Shown in pieces: positions 1 through 9,053 of a stretch of 64,000 nucleotides of DNA. The notes under the pieces were generated by a model, which was not told where the DNA came from, ran no database searches, and was given only the letters and a program-made list of their open reading frames with translations. Source of the DNA: Edaphobacter sp. 12200R-103 (lineage in GTDB: Bacteria > Acidobacteriota > Terriglobia > Terriglobales > Acidobacteriaceae); NCBI RefSeq assembly GCF_010093025.1, contig NZ_CP048114.1, positions 3,534,001-3,598,000 of the forward strand. Reading direction: 5' to 3'. Numbering within the stretch: position 1 is the first letter of the stretch; each line of letters starts with the position of its first letter. Position numbers and translations under genes: made by a program.

Positions 1-231
1 AAAGTGGATAAAGCGGCCCATCTTGCGGGCCTCCTTCTTATCCACGAACTTCAGCGCGTCGAAGTTCTTTACCTCCGCCGCGAAGCGCACGGGATGCCCT
101 GTGAGATCGAAAGCCGTGATCTCGGCCATTCCGCTTTTGCCGGCCATCAGACCGTCCCAGACTTCGGGCGCGGTGTTTCCCACCCCGCAGATCAGACCGA
201 GGCCGGTTACAACGACACGACGTTCAAGCAT
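1..231 (-). CDS. fabF: 3-oxoacyl-ACP synthase II (FabF), N-terminal part
   Basis: This is the first 77 codons of a beta-ketoacyl-ACP synthase; the rest lies beyond the left edge. The protein starts MLERRVVVTGLGLICGVGN, the usual opening of the FabF thiolase fold, and continues with a GKSG segment and a VRFAAEVKNFD stretch typical of the family. FabF condenses malonyl-ACP with the growing acyl chain in fatty-acid elongation, in the cytoplasm. The ATG lies only two bases after the acpP stop, so the two genes are surely co-transcribed, the common acpP-fabF order. The active-site Cys and both His residues would be outside the window, so I cannot check them. Confidence 0.93.
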   Translation of the reverse strand, partial: MLERRVVVTGLGLICGVGNTAPEVWDGLMAGKSGMAEITAFDLTGHPVRFAAEVKNFDALKFVDKKEARKMGRFIHF

Positions 232-233
232 GG

Positions 234-476
234 TTACTTCGCCTTCTGGTTCTTCTCGATGTATTCAATGGCATCTTTGACGGTCTTGATCTTCTCCGCA
301 TCCTCATCGGGAATCTGGATGTCGAAGGCCTCTTCGAACTGCATGACGAGCTCGACTACGTCGAGAGAGTCGGCGCCAAGATCCTCCTGAAAGCTTGCGC
401 CGGGGGTCACTTCGGCCTCATCGACCTGAAGCTGCTCGACAATAATCTGCTTCACCTTTTCATCAACTGCTGCCAT
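234..476 (-). CDS. acpP: acyl carrier protein
   Basis: This 80-residue acidic protein carries the acyl chain in fatty-acid synthesis. The phosphopantetheine attachment site is visible as [12 protein letters not shown], with the modified Ser in the DSL triplet, and the glycine-containing EDLGADSLD helix II is intact. I start it at MAAVDEKVK because a GGAGA ribosome site lies eight bases upstream. A longer frame beginning ten residues earlier has no such site. It is followed two bases later by fabF. A promoter with near-consensus boxes lies about 75 bases upstream. Confidence 0.96.
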   Translation of the reverse strand: MAAVDEKVKQIIVEQLQVDEAEVTPGASFQEDLGADSLDVVELVMQFEEAFDIQIPDEDAEKIKTVKDAIEYIEKNQKAK

Positions 477-551
477 GTCGTTCTCCTGTATATCTCTAAA
501 GGTCAAAACCGTGCGTTCGCGAAAGCCGAATCTCCGCGCAGGCCAATCTCA

Positions 552-580
552 AGCATACTGAGGGCCTAGCAGAGTGTAAA
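552..580 (-). promoter_or_regulatory. sigma-70 type promoter of acpP-fabF
   Basis: On the minus strand TTTACA (575-580) is followed after exactly 17 bases by TATGCT (552-557). This leaves a leader of roughly 70 bases before the acpP ATG. It is one of the few promoters in the window with recognisable boxes at both -35 and -10, as expected for a highly expressed gene. Confidence 0.6.
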
Positions 581-622
581 GCAAACCGGGGTGCGGAAAC
601 ACGCCGGTCCAGGGATGAATTT

Positions 623-2110
623 TCACTCTTCTTCGGCGCCTGCCGCGAGAAAGGTGGAGATGCCGGCAGCCTGATCGAAGTCGATCAACTGCGCGCCGGG
701 AAGGGACCGGTCCGTCTCACCCACCTCACGAAGCGTGCGGTTAATCGCGCGGGTGCGGACTCCGAGTTTCTGAATCGTGTTCTGCACGGTTCCGACCTGG
801 CCTTCCATCTTTGTCATAAGGACTTCGAAGGTACCGAACTCCTTCTTCGCGCCTTCCAGAACCTTCCAGACCTCGTCTCCCTTTTCCTGGATGGCGAGCA
901 TATGGAAGCCCATCTGGAAGCTCGTGAGAATCGCGGACAGGGTGCTGGGTCCGGCGATGGTCACGTGGCACTTCGACTGGATCTCCGCCTGCAGGGCGTC
1001 GCGACGCATTACCTCGGCATATAGACCTTCGGTTGGCAAAAACATAATGGCGTGGGGCGTCGTGCGCGGCGGATGGATGTATTTGGAGCAGATGCGGTCG
1101 CCCTCGGTCCGGATGGCAGCCTCGAAGGCCTTTCCGGCTGCGGCGATCTGGTCGGAATTCCCGCTCTCGTAGGCGGCCTCCAGGCGCTCCCAGTCCTCGC
1201 GGGGAAACTTGGCGTCGATCGGCAGCAGCGTCTCGCCGGAGTGGCCCGGAAAACGCACGGCAAATTCGACCACCTCAAGCGAGCCTTCCTTGACGCGCGC
1301 GTTGCGGATGAACTGATTGGGCGCCAGCATCTGTTCCAGTAGCATACCCAGCTGAACTTCGGCGAATCCGCCACGCGACTTCACATTGGTGAAGATACGG
1401 CTCAGGTCGTTGACGCCATCCGACAGCTTTGTCATCTCCCCCAGTCCGCTGTGGACCTTGTTGAGCTGATCGGTCACCTGGCCAAAGCTCTCCGTGAGCC
1501 GCGTCTGCAGGGTGTCGTTCAGCTTCTCATCAACGGTCTGCCGCATCTTCTCCAGTTCTTTGGAGTTGTCCTCGTTCAGTTTGTTCAGGCGGCTCTCGAC
1601 GGCGTTTCGCAGCTGCTCCTGCAGGGCCGTGTTGCTCTGCATCAGGTCGCTGAGTTTTTTGTTCAGGGTCTCGCGCAGCTCGATATGCTGCGAATTTGTG
1701 TCGGTGGTAAAGCGGCCGATACGTTGCGAGATTGCATCCATTTGCTCCAGCACGGCGCTGCGCAGTTTATTGTCCGAATCCTTGTTATCGGAGCGGAAAC
1801 CGGAAAGCCCCTCCTGCAGCAGACGGCTCAGTTCGGCAATATTTTGCGTCACCTCGCCCCGCAGATTACCGAAGTCCTTTGCGCTGGCCTCCCGCGTCCG
1901 CTGCGCCTCGGCGGCAATATCGTTGCGCATCTGCGCCATCGATTCGCGCACGCCGCGGTCGAGCGCCTCGCTGCGGGCGTCCATGCGCGTCAACTGATCG
2001 GGAATCTGCGCCATGCGCGGATCGACGGCAGGAGCCTGCTGCCTGCGGGTGAGCAGTACAACGATGGCGACGAGCGTGAGGACTTGAAGGGCGATCAGGA
2101 TAGTCAACAT
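623..2110 (-). CDS. rmuC: DNA recombination protein RmuC family
   Basis: The 495-residue product has one N-terminal membrane segment (about residues 3-20), a long coiled coil (about 40-240) rich in Arg, Glu and Gln, and the RmuC domain (about 250-450), including the typical LLPIDAKFPREDWERL and IMFLPTEGLYAEV segments. RmuC proteins limit DNA rearrangement and are thought to be nuclease-like, possibly membrane-tethered. I start at MLTILIALQ, preceded by GGAAAG; the frame stays open further upstream but would overlap the fucosidase gene. The fucosidase stop lies 49 bases upstream, so the pair may share a transcript. Confidence 0.88.
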   Translation of the reverse strand: MLTILIALQVLTLVAIVVLLTRRQQAPAVDPRMAQIPDQLTRMDARSEALDRGVRESMAQMRNDIAAEAQRTREASAKDFGNLRGEVTQNIAELSRLLQEGLSGFRSDNKDSDNKLRSAVLEQMDAISQRIGRFTTDTNSQHIELRETLNKKLSDLMQSNTALQEQLRNAVESRLNKLNEDNSKELEKMRQTVDEKLNDTLQTRLTESFGQVTDQLNKVHSGLGEMTKLSDGVNDLSRIFTNVKSRGGFAEVQLGMLLEQMLAPNQFIRNARVKEGSLEVVEFAVRFPGHSGETLLPIDAKFPREDWERLEAAYESGNSDQIAAAGKAFEAAIRTEGDRICSKYIHPPRTTPHAIMFLPTEGLYAEVMRRDALQAEIQSKCHVTIAGPSTLSAILTSFQMGFHMLAIQEKGDEVWKVLEGAKKEFGTFEVLMTKMEGQVGTVQNTIQKLGVRTRAINRTLREVGETDRSLPGAQLIDFDQAAGISTFLAAGAEEE

Positions 2111-2159
2111 TTCGTCTTTCCTTCGCCAAAGGATACCACCGCTGAAGGCGCGGGTTTCC

Positions 2160-3761
2160 TCAGGCTGGCGTAAGTCCAATCGGCAGCGTGCCCTCAAAGC
2201 GAAGCACGTACGGAAGCTGGCTGCCGCGTTTTCCTTCTGGAAGAGTGAAGACCAGCCCGTCCGCGGTCTGGCGGAACTTCACCGGCTGCGCTTGCTTCCC
2301 GATCAGCGTGACGCGCTCCATCTTCGCGTGCGAAGCGGAGAGAGAACGTATCGTCCCTTCTGCCGACGGAGCCACATACCCGATGGCGTAGAGCTTTCCG
2401 TCTTTGGTCGTAAATCGGAAGTCTGCTTCGGTGTAAGGCTTCTGTTCCTCTGCCTTCACGTGCGGCCAGTCGAGGATGCCGGTCGAGCGGCCCTTCCAGT
2501 CGCCATTCGGCACTGCCGGCACTGCCGGACCTTCGCCGGGACGGATCCATGCGCGCGAACCGTAGATGGCCTCGCCGTTCTCCCGCAGCCAGTCGCCTAG
2601 CGTGCGCAGCGATTGCTGCTGATCGTCGGGGATGGAGCCGTCGCCCTTGGGCGATACGTTCAGCAGCAGGTTGCCTCCGCAGCTGGCCACGGCCATCATT
2701 TGGTGGATCAGCGAAATACCGCTGGCGACCTTCAGCCCCTCGATGTAGCCCCAGGAGTTTCCGATGGGCGTATCGCACTGCCACGCGCCTGCGAAGGGCC
2801 ACTTGGGTGCGTGGTGCGTGCCTTCGAAGTCCTGCACGGTGGCGTAGAGGAACGCGTCGTCCTTGGTGGCCAGCGTAGCCTGGTAGCCGCGTTCGTGGGC
2901 CCGATTGTAGAGATACGCCGCAGCCCGAAGCTTCACCTCGTCATAGGCTCGTGGATTCACGCCGTTGTCGAAGTAGAGAAGCTGTGGAGAAAACTTGTCC
3001 ACCAGCTCCTGGACCCGCGCGAGCCAGTCCATCTGAAATGCTCTGGAGTTGTTGCCGCTGTTGAACTCCTGGTCGATGGGCGGCCCATAGAACCCTGCGT
3101 ACTTTGGATCGAACTGATCGGTCTTCAGCCCTTTTGCCGGATAGGCAAAGTAGGCGTGCTCCATGCGGTGCGACGAGAGCCCGAAGATGAAGTTCTGCCT
3201 GCGCGCCGCTGCGGCCAGCTCGCCGGTCAGGTCGCGCTTTGGACCCATCTTGCCTGCGCACCATGGCGTCAGGGCAGAGTCGTACATGGGAAAGCCGTCG
3301 TGGTGCTCCGCGACCGGGACAACATAATTCGCCCCTGCTCGTTTGAACAAAGAGATCCATTCATCGGCGTGATAGTTCACCGGCTTGAAGAGCGGGATGA
3401 AGTCCTTGTAGCCGAACTTGTCCTGTGGCCCATAGTGCTCCGCATGCCAGCGAATGCCCTCGGCGTCTTTGTACATGTGCCGCTCATACCACTCGTTGCC
3501 GTGCGCCGGGATGCTGTAGAGGCCCCAATGGATGAAGATTCCGAACTTGGCCTGGTTGAACCATGCCGGAACCGTGTAGGTGTCGCGCAGCGACCCCCAC
3601 GTGGGTTGAACGGGTCCGGTGAGATCGGGCTTCGGGGTGGCGTAGGCATCGGGAGCGCCGACCGGTGCGCCCGTCTGGAAGGCATGCAGGTTGCGGGGCA
3701 GCAGAGAAGAGGCAGCAGCAAGAGAGGAGGCGGCGAGCATGCGCCGGCGCGAGATCGGCAT
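2160..3761 (-). CDS. alpha-L-fucosidase, GH29 family, Tat-exported
   Basis: This 533-residue glycoside hydrolase should remove terminal L-fucose from glycans outside the cytoplasm. The N-terminus MPISRRRMLAASS is a twin-arginine signal ending near NLHA. The GH29 hallmark GIFIHWGLYSIPAHGNEWY is at about residues 73-91, and HHDGFPMYDS and RDLTGELAAAAR follow in family order. The Asp in LLYFDNGVN is the likely catalytic nucleophile by position. A C-terminal beta region (about 430-533) is present. Other starts upstream in frame would add 42 residues without signal character, so I chose the one opening the signal peptide. It is transcribed toward rmuC and is divergent from the VWA gene. Confidence 0.9.
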   Translation of the reverse strand: MPISRRRMLAASSLAAASSLLPRNLHAFQTGAPVGAPDAYATPKPDLTGPVQPTWGSLRDTYTVPAWFNQAKFGIFIHWGLYSIPAHGNEWYERHMYKDAEGIRWHAEHYGPQDKFGYKDFIPLFKPVNYHADEWISLFKRAGANYVVPVAEHHDGFPMYDSALTPWCAGKMGPKRDLTGELAAAARRQNFIFGLSSHRMEHAYFAYPAKGLKTDQFDPKYAGFYGPPIDQEFNSGNNSRAFQMDWLARVQELVDKFSPQLLYFDNGVNPRAYDEVKLRAAAYLYNRAHERGYQATLATKDDAFLYATVQDFEGTHHAPKWPFAGAWQCDTPIGNSWGYIEGLKVASGISLIHQMMAVASCGGNLLLNVSPKGDGSIPDDQQQSLRTLGDWLRENGEAIYGSRAWIRPGEGPAVPAVPNGDWKGRSTGILDWPHVKAEEQKPYTEADFRFTTKDGKLYAIGYVAPSAEGTIRSLSASHAKMERVTLIGKQAQPVKFRQTADGLVFTLPEGKRGSQLPYVLRFEGTLPIGLTPA

Positions 3762-3900
3762 GTCAGCCACTTTACTGCATTGGGGTAAGCCGTTGGGGCA
3801 CAAAAGATAAGAGCCCCATGAAGGCTGTACGCCATCTAAAGGAAGCGGGCTGCAGAAGTGCAGAAGATTCGTGGATTGCTTCGGCAAAGAGGAGAGCGAT

Positions 3901-4962
3901 ATGTCTGCAGTGAACTGCCGTCGTCTTTATCCGCTATGTGCCGTACTGTTCCTCGTCATTCTGCCGTCCCTGCAGGCGCAGGAAACTCTGCCTTCACCGC
4001 AGCCTTCGACGGATAGCAAAGAGCAGAAGCAGATCACATTGGATGTGGTCGTGACCGCAGGCTCAGGCTCGCCTGTAGCGGGTCTGACGCAGAGCGATCT
4101 TCAGGTCCTCGACAACAAAAAGCCACAAACCATCACTTCGTTTGCTCCGTTGGGCAAGGAAGCGCCCGCAGAGGTGCTGCTGGTGTTGGACGCGATCAAT
4201 GCGCCCTTCACCGCAGTCTCGAGCGAGCGCGACCAGATTCTCCGCTTTCTGCGTGCTCAGGGAGAACATCTGCCTGTGCCGACGTCGCTTGCTGTCGTAA
4301 CGGATACCAATATCTACGTGCAACCCACGTCTTCGACCGACGGCAACGCCCTCAGCTCTGCCCTGGAACGGCACGCGCTGAGCCTGAGGATGCTTCGGCG
4401 CTCGACCGGGTTTTACGGCGCAAGCGAGCGCGCCAATCTGTCGCTGCATGCGCTGACGCAACTGGCCGCACGCGAGGGAGCGCGGCCGGGACGCAAGCTG
4501 ATCTTCTGGATCTCGCCCGGCTGGCCGCTGCTGAGCGGACCCGCTGTCTCCCTGACCGCGACACAAAAGCGGCAGATCTACGCGAGCGTCGTGCAGATCA
4601 CCACACAGCTTCGCCAGAACCGGATCACCCTCTATGCGCTGAATGCATGGGGCGCGGCGGAGTCGTTGATCCGGAGCGAGTACTACCAGGGATTTATAAA
4701 GCCCCTCGTCAAACCCTACGAGGCCGAGATCGGAAACATGGCCCTGCAGGTCTTCGCCCGGCAGAGCGGTGGTCTCGTCGTCAATTCAAACGACCTTGGC
4801 GGTCTGTTGAAGCGGGCGCTTGAAGATACATCGGCGTACTACGAGATCGTCTACGACAGGCCTGCGACAGAACTGACCGATGAATTTCATCCGGTCGAAG
4901 TGCACGTCGACAGGCCCGGCCTCACCGTGAGAACAATCCACGGCTACTACTCCCGGCCTTGA
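3901..4962 (+). CDS. VWFA-related secreted protein, acidobacterial type
   Basis: The 353-residue protein has a signal peptide (about residues 1-27, cleavage near LQAQE), a short beta domain with the DLQVLDNKKPQTITSF segment, and a von Willebrand A-like domain (about 80-300). The MIDAS motif that normally reads DxSxS is DAINA here, so metal binding is doubtful; this loss is common in the acidobacterial VWFA-related family. Its function is unknown; adhesion or scaffolding is only a guess. The start ATG at 3901 has a GAGGAG site seven bases upstream and is preferred over an in-frame ATG ten codons earlier. Its stop is two bases from the end of the convergent folP. Confidence 0.85.
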   Translation: MSAVNCRRLYPLCAVLFLVILPSLQAQETLPSPQPSTDSKEQKQITLDVVVTAGSGSPVAGLTQSDLQVLDNKKPQTITSFAPLGKEAPAEVLLVLDAINAPFTAVSSERDQILRFLRAQGEHLPVPTSLAVVTDTNIYVQPTSSTDGNALSSALERHALSLRMLRRSTGFYGASERANLSLHALTQLAAREGARPGRKLIFWISPGWPLLSGPAVSLTATQKRQIYASVVQITTQLRQNRITLYALNAWGAAESLIRSEYYQGFIKPLVKPYEAEIGNMALQVFARQSGGLVVNSNDLGGLLKRALEDTSAYYEIVYDRPATELTDEFHPVEVHVDRPGLTVRTIHGYYSRP

Positions 4963-4964
4963 TC

Positions 4965-5861
4965 TTAACTGCGAGGCAGAATCCTGTCTGCGACTGAGGC
5001 AGCTTCAACGGCAGGCTGGACATCGTGGACGCGGAGAAGGTGCGCTCCTGAGAGGATGGCCGCTACATTCGCCGCAGTCGTCGTCGTGGCGTCTGCAGCA
5101 CGTGTTGAGGAGACCCCAATCCGCCGAAGTCCCTGCGTAAGGAAGCTCTTGCGCGACACGCCCACCAGAATGGGAAGACGCAGACGATGCAGCGCGGAGA
5201 GATTCGCCAGCAGAGGATAGTTTTCTCCCAGTCGCTTACCGAAGCCGAAGCCGGGATCGATGACGATGCGTGCGCGATCGACACCCGCATTTTCTGCGGC
5301 GGCCACATTCGCCTCCAGTCCGGTCATGACGAGAGGAACAACCTCCTCTTCGGAGAGCGGAGGAAGGGTGCGCCACTCCGATGGCCTGCCGCGCGCATGC
5401 ATCAGGACCACCCCGCAGGCGAGCCGTGCACAGGTGGAGGGCATCGCGGAGTCCCACTGATGGCCGCTGACATCGTTGACGATCTCGGCGCCTGCCTCGA
5501 TGGCGAGTCGCGCCGTGGAGGCATGAAAGGTATCGATGGAGACGATGGCGGAAGGCCGCTCACGAAGAATCGCATCCAGCACAGGAAGCACGCGCGACTG
5601 TTCTTCTCCCTCGGAGACAGGCGTGGCGCCGGGCCGCGTTGACTCCCCGCCGACGTCGATCATATCGGCTCCTTCGTCCAGCATGGCGAGTGCGTGTTCA
5701 AGCGCGCGTTGGGACGCATCCTCCGGAGTAAAGAAGTGGCCTCCGTCGGAGAACGAATCCGGCGTCACGTTCAGGATTCCCATGACGAGCGTGCGGTGTC
5801 CAAGCTGAAGCGAACGCGTTCGCAGCTTCCATTCGTACCGTGGACGGGGGGCGAAGGCCAT
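4965..5861 (-). CDS. folP: dihydropteroate synthase
   Basis: The enzyme joins p-aminobenzoate to the pterin pyrophosphate in folate synthesis. The 298-residue TIM barrel shows all family signatures: MGILNVTPDSFSDGG at about residues 27-41, DVGGESTRPGA at about 69-79, VSIDTFHA, NDVSG, and IVIDPGFGFGK. A C-terminal Ser-Arg-Lys motif (GVSRKSFL) for phosphate binding is present. No Shine-Dalgarno sequence precedes the ATG; instead a strong promoter ends six bases upstream, which suggests a leaderless message. It is convergent with the VWA gene with a two-base gap. Confidence 0.96.
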   Translation of the reverse strand: MAFAPRPRYEWKLRTRSLQLGHRTLVMGILNVTPDSFSDGGHFFTPEDASQRALEHALAMLDEGADMIDVGGESTRPGATPVSEGEEQSRVLPVLDAILRERPSAIVSIDTFHASTARLAIEAGAEIVNDVSGHQWDSAMPSTCARLACGVVLMHARGRPSEWRTLPPLSEEEVVPLVMTGLEANVAAAENAGVDRARIVIDPGFGFGKRLGENYPLLANLSALHRLRLPILVGVSRKSFLTQGLRRIGVSSTRAADATTTTAANVAAILSGAHLLRVHDVQPAVEAASVADRILPRS

Positions 5862-5867
5862 GCTGCG

Positions 5868-5896
5868 ATTCTAGGGTGTATCCACATGGGTCTCAA
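5868..5896 (-). promoter_or_regulatory. folP promoter, apparently leaderless
   Basis: On the minus strand TTGAGA (5891-5896) is followed after 17 bases by TAGAAT (5868-5873), a near-perfect sigma-70 promoter. The folP start codon begins at 5861, only six bases beyond the -10 box, so transcription should begin at or next to the A of the ATG. Confidence 0.65.
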
Positions 5897-6040
5897 ATCA
5901 TGGTGGTCCCCAGGAATGCATCCCTGCGGTTCGATTGGATTACGGCAGGCGATGAGAAATGCATTCATGCAGGTCGATTCGGATCCGGCAACCCTTGTCG
6001 CCCTTTATCGGACACGGCAACCCTTGCCGTCCCTTAGAGG
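5874..6040. other. non-coding gap with a short direct repeat
   Basis: Between the folP promoter and the palindromic repeat I see no gene. The only structure is a 13-base direct repeat, CGGCAACCCTTGT/C, at about 5985 and 6018, next to the family 1 repeat. Confidence 0.4.
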
Positions 6041-6169
6041 GTGTCATCCTGAGCGAAGCCCAAAGGGCGCAGTCGAAGGATCTGCGGTCTTACCGCCTCA
6101 GTCACCATCCCACACCACAGATCCTTCGACTGCGCTTCTCGCGATAAGGCCGCGAAAAGCTTCGCTCAA
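6041..6169. repeat. family 1 palindromic repeat pair
   Basis: A forward unit (GTGTCATCCTGAGCGAAGC ... TCGAAGGATCTGCGGT, 6041-6088) is followed by an inverted unit (6114-6169), so the transcript could fold into a long hairpin. The same unit recurs at 8941, 20780, 25064, 33768, 41642, 62256 and 63658, and inside purL and asnS. It lies upstream of dacB. Confidence 0.9.
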
Positions 6170-6316
6170 CGACTGTCTTTTGGGTAATGGATAAGGATGA
6201 CGCCGCAGAGAGTGCCCAACAGATCGAAGCAATAATGCGATGCATCTCTGGAGCGATGCTGTTCCGTGGGGAAAAGAGCACGGGCAAACCGGTAGAAAAT
6301 GCTAGACTGCGCCCAT

Positions 6317-7996
6317 ATGAAGACCACCTGTGCTGCGGCCCTCGCGGCAGCCATCTTTCTTGTGTATCCCTCCATAAGCACGGCACAGAAGCACGCCGGC
6401 GCGAAGCAGCAGGCATCGAAGAAGGCAAGGCGCCAAGAGAAGCCGTCGAAGCTCGCCGCGCAGATTGAGGCTGTGCTGTCCCAGCCGGCGGTGGCCCGGG
6501 CGCACTGGGGCATCAAGGTGACGTCGATGGACGGCAGGGCGATCTATTCGTTGAACGAAGGTCAGCTCTTTCAGCCGGCGAGCAACACCAAGATCTTCAC
6601 CACCGCGACGGCGCTTGCTCTTCTGGGCCCGCAGACGACGTTTACGACGAAGGTGATTGCAAAAGGAACCTTCAGCTCTCCGGGCAGGCTTGCAGGAGAC
6701 GTCGTCCTGGTAGGAGCCGGGGACGCGAACCTCTCCGGCCGCTCCATTCCTTATGTCCCTCCTGCGATGCGGCCCAAAGTTGCACCCGGACAGGAGCCAT
6801 CGCCCGGACCGGCAGCGCTTCGCTACCTCGAAGAGATGGCCGATCAGGTCGCAAAGACTGGCCTGAAGGTTGTCAACGGTGACATCGTCGGCGACGATAC
6901 GCTCTATCCGTGGGAGCCCTATCCGCAGGACTGGGCAATCGACGATACGGTGTGGGGCTATGGAGCGCCGATCTCGGCCCTCACCATCAACGACAGTCAA
7001 TTAACGATGACGATTACTCCGGGCAGCGCGCCGGGAGTACCGGCGTCGGTCATGCTAGACCCCATCGCTCCCTACTACACGGTGGATATGTCGGCTCTGA
7101 CGACAGGCCCGGCTCGCAGCGGCAATCACCTACAGATTGAACGTTCCGTCGGTTCAAAAGTTCTACGGGTTTACGGCTCGATCGCCGTAGATTCCTCGCC
7201 GGAGGAAGAAGAGATCGCGATTCAGGACCCTGCTGAATACGCTGCAGCGGCACTGAAGTCGATGCTCGAAGCTCGAGGCATTCTCGTCACTGGCATTGCT
7301 CGTGCGAAGCATCGCATCTCCAGCGATGACCGGGGATTCCTGCAGGCATCGCGTGAGGCGATTCCGAATATGGACTGGAGCAGGACATATCCACCTGCGG
7401 CTCCAGCCTCGGCGTGTACCGGCAACTGCGGAGCCGTACCGGAAAGAGTTCTGGCGCAGCACATCTCGCAGCCTTTGATTGAAGATATGGTTGTCACCAA
7501 CAAGGTCAGCCAGAACCTGCATGCGGAGATGTTTCTGCACAACGTCGGCGCGGCGGTCCTCGGGGATGGCTCAACCGTCAATGGAGCACGCGTGGTGCGG
7601 GCATTTCTGACCTCGCGTGCCGGCGTCGATCCCGATGACTTTGTCTTCTTCGATGGCTCCGGGCTGAGCGGACACGACCTGGTCGCTCCTCGCGCCACCG
7701 TGCGGCTGCTGCAGTTCGCCAGCACCCAGTCGTGGTTTGCAGACTGGAAACGAACCCTTCCCATCGGCGGAGAAGACGGTTCGCTGGTGGCCCGGTTCGG
7801 AGGGTCGTCGATGAAAGATCGCGTCTTCGCGAAGACGGGCACGCTGAGCGAGGCTCGCGCCCTGAGCGGCTACATCGACTGCGCCAGTGGCAGGACGGTG
7901 ATCTTCTCTATCATGGTCAGCGCACACACACCGGGCTCCAGCGCCGACCGCATTGCGATGGACAGAATTGTGGAGCTGATCGGTGCTGCAGAATAG
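6317..7996 (+). CDS. dacB: D-alanyl-D-alanine carboxypeptidase/endopeptidase (PBP4 type)
   Basis: The 559-residue periplasmic enzyme trims or cleaves peptidoglycan peptides. It has a signal peptide (about 1-24), a Lys/Arg-rich linker, and a penicillin-binding domain of the S13 family. The catalytic triad motifs are visible: S89-N-T-K92 (PASNTKIF), SQN in NKVSQNLHAEM, and KTG in FAKTGTLSEARALSGY. A large insert between the SxxK and SxN motifs fits the PBP4 class. I chose the ATG at 6317, which opens directly on the signal peptide, over one six codons upstream; neither has a clear ribosome site, but TAGACT lies eight bases before this ATG. Confidence 0.92.
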   Translation: MKTTCAAALAAAIFLVYPSISTAQKHAGAKQQASKKARRQEKPSKLAAQIEAVLSQPAVARAHWGIKVTSMDGRAIYSLNEGQLFQPASNTKIFTTATALALLGPQTTFTTKVIAKGTFSSPGRLAGDVVLVGAGDANLSGRSIPYVPPAMRPKVAPGQEPSPGPAALRYLEEMADQVAKTGLKVVNGDIVGDDTLYPWEPYPQDWAIDDTVWGYGAPISALTINDSQLTMTITPGSAPGVPASVMLDPIAPYYTVDMSALTTGPARSGNHLQIERSVGSKVLRVYGSIAVDSSPEEEEIAIQDPAEYAAAALKSMLEARGILVTGIARAKHRISSDDRGFLQASREAIPNMDWSRTYPPAAPASACTGNCGAVPERVLAQHISQPLIEDMVVTNKVSQNLHAEMFLHNVGAAVLGDGSTVNGARVVRAFLTSRAGVDPDDFVFFDGSGLSGHDLVAPRATVRLLQFASTQSWFADWKRTLPIGGEDGSLVARFGGSSMKDRVFAKTGTLSEARALSGYIDCASGRTVIFSIMVSAHTPGSSADRIAMDRIVELIGAAE

Positions 7997-8140
7997 CGGC
8001 TTCGAATCGCATGGCGACACCTAAAGAAAAGCGGCCCTAAGCTCCAAGGATCAAGCGGATTCGTCGACGAAGAAGAATTAAAATCATGAGATGAAGAGAA
8101 TCCTCCCGGTCGCTCTGCTGTTCCATCGTCCGGCTGCCAG

Positions 8141-8878
8141 ATGAGCGCAACTACGGTTGAGATCCTCGCGGTCATCTTTGTCGCTACCTTTGTACGGTCG
8201 GCCTTCGGCTTCGGCGAGGCTCTCGTGGCCGTTCCTCTGCTGGCCCTCTATCTTCCCATCAAGGTGGCGGCGCCGCTGGCCGTGCTGATCTCCATCACCA
8301 TCGCGGCGGTCGTCGTCGTGCAGGACTGGCGGAAGATCCACTTCCGCAGCACGGGCTGGCTGTTCGCCTCGACACTGCTCGGAATCCCGCTCGGCCTGCT
8401 GCTGCTGACCAGCACGCACCAGCGGGCGGTCAGGGTAGTCCTTGCGGTGGTCATTCTCGCGTTTTCTCTCTACTCCCTTATAGGTCGCAGGCCACCGGAG
8501 CTGAAGCGCGACAGTCCGCCCTGGCTGTTTGTCTGCGGATTCTGCGCAGGGGTTCTGGGCGGAGCATACGGCATGAACGGCCCTCCCCTGGTCATCTACG
8601 GAGCCATGCGCCGCTGGTCGGCGCAACACTTTCGCGCTACCCTCCAGGGCTACTTCCTCCCCGCAAGCCTCGTCGGCATGGCCTCGTTCTGGGTGGGTGG
8701 CCTCTGGACCCGCACCGTCAATCACTACTACCTGCTCTGTCTCCCCGTGCTGCTGCCTGCGATCTGGCTCGGCAGGGTCGTCAATCATCGCCTGCACGGG
8801 GACGGCTTTCTGCGCTACGTCTACCTGGGGCTCATGGCGATCGCCGTGCTGCTGCTCTTCCAGCCGGTACGCGGCTAG
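8141..8878 (+). CDS. TSUP family (TauE/SafE-like) membrane permease
   Basis: The 245-residue protein is almost entirely hydrophobic, with about seven to eight membrane segments arranged as two similar halves, as in the sulfite exporter TauE/SafE family. Family glycine motifs are seen near the start of each half (SAFGFGEALVAVPLLAL, and CAGVLGGAYGMNGPPLVIY). These proteins move sulfur-containing or organic anions across the inner membrane; the substrate cannot be told from sequence. No other gene in this stretch points to sulfur metabolism. The ATG has no strong ribosome site. Confidence 0.85.
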   Translation: MSATTVEILAVIFVATFVRSAFGFGEALVAVPLLALYLPIKVAAPLAVLISITIAAVVVVQDWRKIHFRSTGWLFASTLLGIPLGLLLLTSTHQRAVRVVLAVVILAFSLYSLIGRRPPELKRDSPPWLFVCGFCAGVLGGAYGMNGPPLVIYGAMRRWSAQHFRATLQGYFLPASLVGMASFWVGGLWTRTVNHYYLLCLPVLLPAIWLGRVVNHRLHGDGFLRYVYLGLMAIAVLLLFQPVRG

Positions 8879-8940
8879 TGAGTGCCAGATAAAGCTCTGC
8901 ATGGTCGATATGACTTGTTGGCTTCGCCACACTTTCCGAG

Positions 8941-9038
8941 GTGTCATCCTGAGCGAGCGCAGCGAGTCGAAGGATCTGCGGTCGGGATGTTCGCCCAGCC
9001 AACCGACCGCAGATCGCATCCTGACCTCCTTCAGGGTG
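8941..9038. repeat. family 1 palindromic repeat pair, second arm degraded
   Basis: The forward unit (8941-8982) is intact, whereas the inverted unit (about 9004-9038) keeps ACCGCAGATC but has diverged afterwards (CATCCTGACCTCCTTCAGGGTGA). It ends 16 bases before the cytochrome gene, so any hairpin would lie in that gene's leader. Confidence 0.85.
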
Positions 9039-9053
9039 AGAGAATTAACCTCA

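Noticed and set aside
8091..8144. A 17-codon frame (MKRILPVALLFHR ...) overlapping the TSUP start by ATGA
   Set aside because: It resembles a signal-peptide start, but is too short and lacks a ribosome site; possible leader peptide, not supported enough to list.
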